From contig JALKAW010000004.1 in NCBI GenBank assembly GCA_023015825.1, positions 1-64,000 on the forward strand: DNA of 64,000 bases, given 5' to 3'. The translations under genes were made by a program, and so were the position numbers. How positions within the stretch are numbered: the first letter of the stretch is position 1; every line of letters begins with the position of its first letter. This DNA comes from Flavobacteriaceae bacterium S0862 (GTDB lineage: Bacteria; Bacteroidota; Bacteroidia; Flavobacteriales; Flavobacteriaceae). The notes below the pieces were generated by a model, which made no database searches, was not told the DNA's origin, and saw only the letters and a list, made by a program, of their open reading frames with translations. This document shows positions 58,875-64,000 of the stretch, piece after piece.

Positions 58875-59939
58875 ATGGCTGGAAATTCTTTCGGTAATTT
58901 ATTTAAACTCTCAACCTTTGGTGAATCTCATGGGATAGCTATTGGAGGTGTAATAGATGGTTGTCCTGCTGGGCTTAAATTGGATTTTGATGCTATCCAG
59001 CATGAAATGAATAGACGTAAACCTGGACAATCTAAAATTGTAACACAGCGTAAAGAACCTGATGCAGTTGAATTTTTATCAGGAATTTTTGAAGGCCAAA
59101 CTACAGGAACTCCAATAGGTTTTGTCATTAAAAATGCTAACCAAAAATCTAAAGATTACTCTCATATAAAAGATGTATATAGACCAAGTCACGCTGATTA
59201 TACTTACGATCAAAAATATGGCGTGCGTGATTATAGAGGTGGAGGACGAAGTTCTGCAAGAGAAACGGCATGTCGCGTTGTGGCTGGAGCTATTGCAAAG
59301 CAATTGCTTAAAGATGTAAAAATAAATGCATTTACATCTTCAGTTGGAAAAATCAATATCAACCAACCGTATCAAAATTTAGATTTTTCAATAATTGAAT
59401 CCAATGCCGTACGTTGTCCAGATAAAGCAATAGCCGAAAAAATGATTGCTCTTATTAAAGACATTAAAAAGGAAGGCGATACCATTGGTGGAACTGTGAC
59501 TTGTGTATTACAAAATGTTCCTGTTGGATTGGGCGAACCTGTTTTTGACAGGTTACATGCAGAATTGGGTAAAGCTATGCTTTCTATAAATGCCGTTAAA
59601 GGATTTGAATATGGTAGTGGATTTTGTGGTGTAGAAATGAAAGGGAGCGAACACAACGATATTTTTAATTCAGATGGAAGTACTAAAACAAACCTGTCTG
59701 GTGGTATTCAAGGAGGTATAAGTAATGGTGAAGATATTTATTTTCGAGTTGCCTTTAAACCTGTAGCAACCATTATGCAAAAACAACAAACTATCGATGC
59801 TAAAGGAGGTGAGTTGGAAATGCAAGGAAGAGGACGTCACGATCCATGTGTCGTACCTAGAGCTGTGCCTATTGTTGAGGCTATGGCAGCTTTAGTATTG
59901 GCAGATTATTATTTATTGAATAAGATTACTAAACTATAG
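58875..59939 (+). CDS. aroC: Chorismate synthase
   Basis: 354 residues with the family motifs [38 protein letters not shown] (about 115-135) and [13 protein letters not shown] (about 275). Conserved histidines 17 in ESHG and 105 near the SH motif region are present. It makes chorismate from EPSP with reduced FMN, the last common step of aromatic amino acid synthesis. Starts at ATG after an AT-rich leader. The symporter starts 5 bases after its stop. Confidence 0.97.
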   Translation: MAGNSFGNLFKLSTFGESHGIAIGGVIDGCPAGLKLDFDAIQHEMNRRKPGQSKIVTQRKEPDAVEFLSGIFEGQTTGTPIGFVIKNANQKSKDYSHIKDVYRPSHADYTYDQKYGVRDYRGGGRSSARETACRVVAGAIAKQLLKDVKINAFTSSVGKININQPYQNLDFSIIESNAVRCPDKAIAEKMIALIKDIKKEGDTIGGTVTCVLQNVPVGLGEPVFDRLHAELGKAMLSINAVKGFEYGSGFCGVEMKGSEHNDIFNSDGSTKTNLSGGIQGGISNGEDIYFRVAFKPVATIMQKQQTIDAKGGELEMQGRGRHDPCVVPRAVPIVEAMAALVLADYYLLNKITKL

Positions 59940-59944
59940 GATAT

Positions 59945-61270
59945 ATGAAAAAACTCGCATTACATTGGCAAATTTTAATAGGGATGCTTATTGGTCTCAT
60001 CTTTGGTTTCATCATGTTGCAGATTGATGGAGGAAAAGAGTTTACTGACGATTGGATAAAACCTCTAGGCAGCATTTTTGTTAAGTTATTGAAATTGATT
60101 GCTATTCCATTAATATTAGCTTCTTTAATAAAAGGAATTTCCGATTTAAAAGATATTTCAAAATTTAAAAGTATTGGTATTCGTACTATTATCACTTACG
60201 TTATAACTACTGTAATTGCTATTTCTATTGGCTTAATGGTAGTAAATGTATTGCAGCCAGGTGATGGAGTTTCAGAAGAAACTATAGAAAAACTTTCAAG
60301 TACTTATAAAGATAACAGCAGTGTACAAGGTAAAATTGCTGAGGCTTCTAAACAAGTAGAGAGTGGACCATTACAGTTTTTGGAAGATATGGTGCCAGAC
60401 AACGCCTTTAAAGCAATGAGTGAAAATGGTTTGATGCTTCAAGTGATTTTCTTCTCAATATTTTTAGGGATATCAATGTTGTTAATTGGAGAAAAAAGAG
60501 CTGAACCCTTAAAAAATATCTTTGATTCGCTCAACGATGTGGTGTTGAAAATGGTAGACTTAATAATGCTAACAGCACCTTACGCAGTGTTTGCTCTTTT
60601 AGCAAGCGTTGTGGTGTCTTCAGATGATCCAGATATTTTAGTTGCATTAGCACAGTATGCTGGAGTTGTGCTTCTTGGACTTGCATTAATGATTGTTTTT
60701 TATACAGTTATTGTTGCTACTGTTACAAAGAAAAATCCGTTCTGGTTCTTAAAAGAAATTAGTCCAGCGCAATTATTGGCATTTTCCACAAGTAGTAGTG
60801 CTGCAACACTTCCTGTAACTATGGAACGAGTTGAAGAGCACATAGGAGTTGATAAGGAAGTATCAAGTTTTGTGCTTCCAGTAGGAGCAACCATAAATAT
60901 GGATGGAACAAGTTTATATCAAGCTGTTGCGGCGGTATTTATTTTTCAAGCATTAGGCTTAGACCTAACTTTTGGAGACCAGATTACTATTGTTTTAACA
61001 GCCTTATTAGCATCTATTGGTAGTGCTGCAGTCCCAGGAGCAGGAATGGTGATGTTAGTTATAGTACTGGAATCTGTTGGTCTTCCACCAGAATTATTAC
61101 CAATAGGATTGGCGCTTATTTTTGCTGTAGATAGACCACTTGATATGTGTAGAACTGTAGTAAATGTAACAGGAGATGCCATGGTGTCAATGTTAGTTGC
61201 TAAATCTGTAGGAAAACTTGGTGAACCAAAAGTGCAGAATTGGGATGATCATTACGAAGAAGTAAAATAG
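59945..61270 (+). CDS. Dicarboxylate/amino acid:cation symporter (DAACS family)
   Basis: 441 residues with eight or more membrane segments. The family hallmarks are the serine-rich FSTSSSAATLPVT re-entrant loop (about 278-290), NMDGTSLYQAVAAVFI (about 318) and the second hairpin IGSAAVPGAG (about 360), then VDRPLDMCRTVVNVTGD. It takes up glutamate, aspartate or C4-dicarboxylates with sodium or protons. The exact substrate cannot be told from these motifs. Five bases after aroC; the link is likely only transcriptional. Confidence 0.94.
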   Translation: MKKLALHWQILIGMLIGLIFGFIMLQIDGGKEFTDDWIKPLGSIFVKLLKLIAIPLILASLIKGISDLKDISKFKSIGIRTIITYVITTVIAISIGLMVVNVLQPGDGVSEETIEKLSSTYKDNSSVQGKIAEASKQVESGPLQFLEDMVPDNAFKAMSENGLMLQVIFFSIFLGISMLLIGEKRAEPLKNIFDSLNDVVLKMVDLIMLTAPYAVFALLASVVVSSDDPDILVALAQYAGVVLLGLALMIVFYTVIVATVTKKNPFWFLKEISPAQLLAFSTSSSAATLPVTMERVEEHIGVDKEVSSFVLPVGATINMDGTSLYQAVAAVFIFQALGLDLTFGDQITIVLTALLASIGSAAVPGAGMVMLVIVLESVGLPPELLPIGLALIFAVDRPLDMCRTVVNVTGDAMVSMLVAKSVGKLGEPKVQNWDDHYEEVK

Positions 61271-61305
61271 TTAATTTAAGTTTCAAGAATTTAAAATATA
61301 AGAAG

Positions 61306-62343
61306 ATGAATGTTTGTTTTATAATGTACCCTTGGGAAGATATTGACGCAGAAAACGATACAAGTTTAGCGTTAATGAAAGAATGTGCTAAACGTGGTCA
61401 TGGCGTCGCTATGTGTTCACCAGCAAACTTAACGATAAGAAACAGTGTAACCAATGCTTTCTGTACTGTTATTGGAAGAATGGATAAAGTACCTGGTTCT
61501 TTAAAAGCATTCTATAATAAGGCAAAACTACGTGAGGAGATGTTACCATTGGCTGGTTTTGATGCTATTTTTTTTAGAGCAAATCCACCTCTAGACCCTA
61601 TCATGTTAAACTTTTTAGATTCTGTAAAGGATGATGTATTTATTATTAACTCACTTCGTGGTATGCGAGAAGCTAATAATAAATTATACACAGCAGCTTT
61701 TGGAGATGCACATAGTAATATTATACCTGCAACTCATGTATCCAAAAACAAGGACTACTTAGTTCAACAAATAAAAGAATCAAAAGCAGATAAAATGATA
61801 TTAAAACCATTGAATGGTTTTGGAGGTTCTGGCGTTATTCTTATTGAAAAATCGGCAATGAGTAATATCAACTCCTTACTGGATTTCTATATTTCAGGAG
61901 CAGATGGTTCTTCAAATTATGTAATTCTTCAGGACTATATTGAAGGAGCAGATCAAGGAGATGTTAGGATTTTATTGCTCAATGGCGAACCTGTTGGAGC
62001 TATGAAGCGTGTTCCAGGAACCGACGATCATCGTTCCAATGTATCAGCTGGAGGTAGTGTGCAAAAGCACACACTTACTAAAGAAGAAAAAGCATTATGC
62101 AAACAAATTGGTCCAAAATTGGTAAGTGACGGATTGTATTTTGTTGGTATTGATGTTATAGGCGGTAAACTTGTTGAAGTAAACGTGATGTCTCCTGGTG
62201 GAATTACTTACATAAATAAGGTTTACAAGCCAAAGATAAGAGTTGAAGAAAAGGTGATTGATTTTCTTGAAAGCAAAGTGATTGATAAACTGCAAGCTTT
62301 TGATAGACGTACTAGATTACGAAAAGCAGTTGATGAAGCTTAA
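61306..62343 (+). CDS. ATP-grasp ligase, glutathione synthetase-like
   Basis: 345 residues. The N-terminal third resembles prokaryotic GshB (MYPWEDIDAENDTSLALM). The ATP-grasp core has LKPLNGFGGSGVILIEK (about 165-180), the catalytic arginine in DQGDVRILLLNGE and the metal-binding EVNVMSPGG near 287. GshB joins gamma-glutamylcysteine and glycine, but no gamma-glutamylcysteine ligase is in this window, and this organism has a bacillithiol gene. It may therefore ligate a different acid and amine. It heads a four-gene run with sulfurtransferase, TerB-like protein and N-formylglutamate amidohydrolase. Confidence 0.85.
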   Translation: MNVCFIMYPWEDIDAENDTSLALMKECAKRGHGVAMCSPANLTIRNSVTNAFCTVIGRMDKVPGSLKAFYNKAKLREEMLPLAGFDAIFFRANPPLDPIMLNFLDSVKDDVFIINSLRGMREANNKLYTAAFGDAHSNIIPATHVSKNKDYLVQQIKESKADKMILKPLNGFGGSGVILIEKSAMSNINSLLDFYISGADGSSNYVILQDYIEGADQGDVRILLLNGEPVGAMKRVPGTDDHRSNVSAGGSVQKHTLTKEEKALCKQIGPKLVSDGLYFVGIDVIGGKLVEVNVMSPGGITYINKVYKPKIRVEEKVIDFLESKVIDKLQAFDRRTRLRKAVDEA

Positions 62344-62389
62344 AATAGTATGAATTTTATTATTGCATTATCCAGAAATCTAAACAGTT

Positions 62390-63223
62390 ATGGTAAATTT
62401 GTCTACTCTAGAACCTTTAGTTTCAGTTGAATGGTTGAACAATCATTTAAGAGATAAAAACTTGCTCATATTTGATGCAAGTATGAATAAAGTGACTTCT
62501 AACGATGATGAAATTGAAAACTCACAAATTCCTACTGCACAATATTTTGACATAAAACATGTGTTTAGCGATACAAGTGCACCTTTTCCTAGTACGGTGC
62601 CTTCAGAACAACAATTTACCAGAGAAGCTCAAAAACTTGGGGTGAATACTGATAGTATAATTGTAGTTTATGATGATAAGGGTGTTTATTCAAGCGCAAG
62701 AGTTTGGTATCTATTCAAAGCTTTTGGCTTTGATAATGTTGTGGTTTTAGATGGAGGATTGCCAGAATGGAAGGCAGCTGGTTATGATGTTGAAGAAAAG
62801 AAAATCAATGCTAAACCAAAAGGAAATTTTATTGCAACATATAGCCCTGAGAAATTTAAATTTTTTGATGATATCCTGGAGTCTTCAAAAAACAAAAATC
62901 ATTTAATTATTGATGCACGCTCCGAAAACCGATTTAAAGGTCTAGCTGAAGAGCCAAGAGAGGGCTTACGAAGTGGAAGCATACCTAACTCTGTGAATAT
63001 TCCATTTTCAAAACTTTTAGAAAATGGAATTTGCTTTAAACCCAAAGAAGTTATTAAAAAAGAATTTGAAGCCATTAACGCAAAAGAGCAACATTTAGTT
63101 TTTTCATGTGGCTCAGGAATCACAGCCTGTATATTAGCGCTTGGATCAGAATTAATTGGAAAACATGATATCTCAGTTTATGATGGTTCATGGACTGAGT
63201 ATGGAACATTAACAACAGAATAA
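62390..63223 (+). CDS. Sulfurtransferase (3-mercaptopyruvate/rhodanese type)
   Basis: 277 residues with two rhodanese domains. The C-terminal one has the active-site loop FSCGSGITACIL with the cysteine at residue 240. The CGSG(I/V)T form is that of 3-mercaptopyruvate sulfurtransferase rather than thiosulfate (CRKGVT). The N-terminal domain has lost its cysteine (ILYDDKGVYSSAR-like region), as usual. It moves sulfane sulfur to a thiol. Being next to the ATP-grasp enzyme it may take part in thiol chemistry, though this is only inference. Two bases separate it from the next gene. Confidence 0.92.
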   Translation: MVNLSTLEPLVSVEWLNNHLRDKNLLIFDASMNKVTSNDDEIENSQIPTAQYFDIKHVFSDTSAPFPSTVPSEQQFTREAQKLGVNTDSIIVVYDDKGVYSSARVWYLFKAFGFDNVVVLDGGLPEWKAAGYDVEEKKINAKPKGNFIATYSPEKFKFFDDILESSKNKNHLIIDARSENRFKGLAEEPREGLRSGSIPNSVNIPFSKLLENGICFKPKEVIKKEFEAINAKEQHLVFSCGSGITACILALGSELIGKHDISVYDGSWTEYGTLTTE

Positions 63224-63225
63224 TC

Positions 63226-63555
63226 ATGAAACAACCTCATTGGACAAAAGAAGAATTAGTAGCGTATATATTATTATATACTGCACATTCAAATTTTGAT
63301 GAAGCAAATACAGAAAAAAACGTCATTATTTCTAAGGTTGATATGCAAACATTTCAAAAAATTCATGATGAATTTGATGAGGACAACGATTATCAAAGTC
63401 TTCAAAAAATAATTCAAGGCGTAAAAGAGCATAACTATAATGAAGATGAGCTTCAATCTTTATTTACAGATATCAAAACATTATTTCTAAGCGATGGTGA
63501 ATATGATATTATGGAGCGCAACATGTTTTTATACCTAAAAAAGATATTGAGCTAG
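63226..63555 (+). CDS. Small acidic TerB-like helical protein
   Basis: 109 residues, strongly acidic and all-helical. The pattern WTKEELVAYILLYTAHSNFD, then KEHNYNEDELQSLF and LFLSDGEYDIMERNMFLYLKKIL resembles the TerB/DUF533 group, where such D/E-rich helices bind metal. No signal peptide. It starts two bases after the sulfurtransferase stop, so the run is probably one operon. Function unknown; the TerB resemblance is moderate. Confidence 0.72.
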   Translation: MKQPHWTKEELVAYILLYTAHSNFDEANTEKNVIISKVDMQTFQKIHDEFDEDNDYQSLQKIIQGVKEHNYNEDELQSLFTDIKTLFLSDGEYDIMERNMFLYLKKILS

Positions 63556-63558
63556 GTT

Positions 63559-64000
63559 ATGGAGAAATTATCAGTTGGGGTAATAATAGATAAAATAAAA
63601 CAACAACAGCCGTTTCATGCTGTGGCTGAAGATTACTCTTTTACAATAAAAATTGAAGATTATGTGCCTTATGTTTGCGCAGCCATACATGATGGGCATC
63701 AATTTAGAAAAGAACTTTGGGATAATTGCTTACATACCGAATATGACAGATGGTACGAAGAAGATCCAGAAACGAAAAACATGATTTTTAGTCATCCAAT
63801 AGTAATTGCTGGCTGTGATTCTCGATTTGAATACGATTTAAATAGACCTCCCGAAGAAGCTGTTTTTGAAACTGCTTGGGGAAAGCAACTCTGGAAAACC
63901 CCATTACCAGAAGGACAAAAACAAGCATCATTAACAAAACATAAAGTATTTTATGATGTGGTTCACGCTTTGATTGAAGCTATTGAGTCAAAATATGGAG
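63559..64000 (+). CDS. N-formylglutamate amidohydrolase-like protein (3' end outside window)
   Basis: ATG at 63559, three bases after the previous stop; the frame stays open to the window end (147 residues visible). The protein has no signal peptide. AAIHDGHQFRKELWDNCLHT and HTEYDRWYEEDP contain histidines and an acidic set (HDGH, HTE) of the type that binds zinc in the FGase family, and the following FSHPIVIAGCDSRFEYDLNRPP is a hallmark of that family (usually DxNRP). It hydrolyses N-formylglutamate or another N-acylated acid. In related genomes, from memory, such genes sit with an ATP-grasp enzyme and a DUF1704/QEGLA protein, which would lie just beyond this window. Confidence 0.85.
   Translation, partial: MEKLSVGVIIDKIKQQQPFHAVAEDYSFTIKIEDYVPYVCAAIHDGHQFRKELWDNCLHTEYDRWYEEDPETKNMIFSHPIVIAGCDSRFEYDLNRPPEEAVFETAWGKQLWKTPLPEGQKQASLTKHKVFYDVVHALIEAIESKYG

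Overview
The window looks like chromosomal DNA from a member of the Flavobacteriaceae (phylum Bacteroidota). The DNA is AT-rich. A protein with a type IX secretion sorting domain is present, the tRNA operon has a textbook Bacteroidota promoter (TTTG, 20 bases, TACATTTG), and the gene content (ClpC, an LptD-like protein, TamB, BshA, DUF4159, DUF6090, GH3/beta-lactamase fusion) is typical of marine flavobacteria. I cannot name the genus from sequence alone.

Layout. 1-7080: the 3' part of a giant secreted repeat protein (HYR-like repeats, an inserted domain, a PKD/BspA region, a type IX sorting tail). It is followed by a decayed second copy of its own tail and terminator. 7631-19245: mostly housekeeping genes (DksA-like zinc finger protein, ClpC, GyrA, TPR protein, NlpC/P60 peptidase, thiolase, 7TM-HD phosphohydrolase). 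19352-19616: a tRNA-Ser/Pro/Arg operon. 19550-24053: a 4.4 kb integrated island bounded by a 72 bp duplication of the tRNA-Arg 3' part. It carries a ruined tyrosine recombinase, three paralogous DUF6090 membrane-anchored proteins, a small terminal-inverted-repeat element and strongly palindromic noncoding DNA. 24105-25952: two poorly characterised envelope genes. 25965-32444: HAD phosphatase and a tight minus-strand run of RNA-modification and membrane genes (tsaD, a broken small membrane gene, rsmE, DUF4159, a 56-aa membrane protein, TrmH-like, AI-2E transporter, THUMP-like methyltransferase). 32679-45878: TamB, two glycolytic genes, an N-acetylglucosamine kinase-like gene, two M28 peptidase paralogues and an amidohydrolase lipoprotein. 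45897-46016: a second copy of the inverted-repeat element. 46025-53970: RidA, LptD-like protein, amidase, MlaD-like protein and a two-gene iron-sulfur module. 54102-58155: GH3/serine-hydrolase fusion and BshA. 58204-64000: small beta-barrel, AroC, dicarboxylate symporter, and a four-gene run of ATP-grasp ligase, sulfurtransferase, TerB-like protein and N-formylglutamate amidohydrolase, cut by the window end.

How the genes work together. Several clusters concern the envelope: LptD/TamB/MlaD for lipid and LPS handling, and amidase/NlpC/GH3/NAG kinase for peptidoglycan turnover and recycling. TsaD, TrmH-like, RsmE and the THUMP-like methyltransferase form an RNA-modification neighbourhood. BshA, the ATP-grasp enzyme and the sulfurtransferase suggest low-molecular-weight thiol or peptide chemistry. 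The least ordinary region is the tRNA-Arg island with its three DUF6090 genes. All functional names are from reading motifs by eye; no database search was run.
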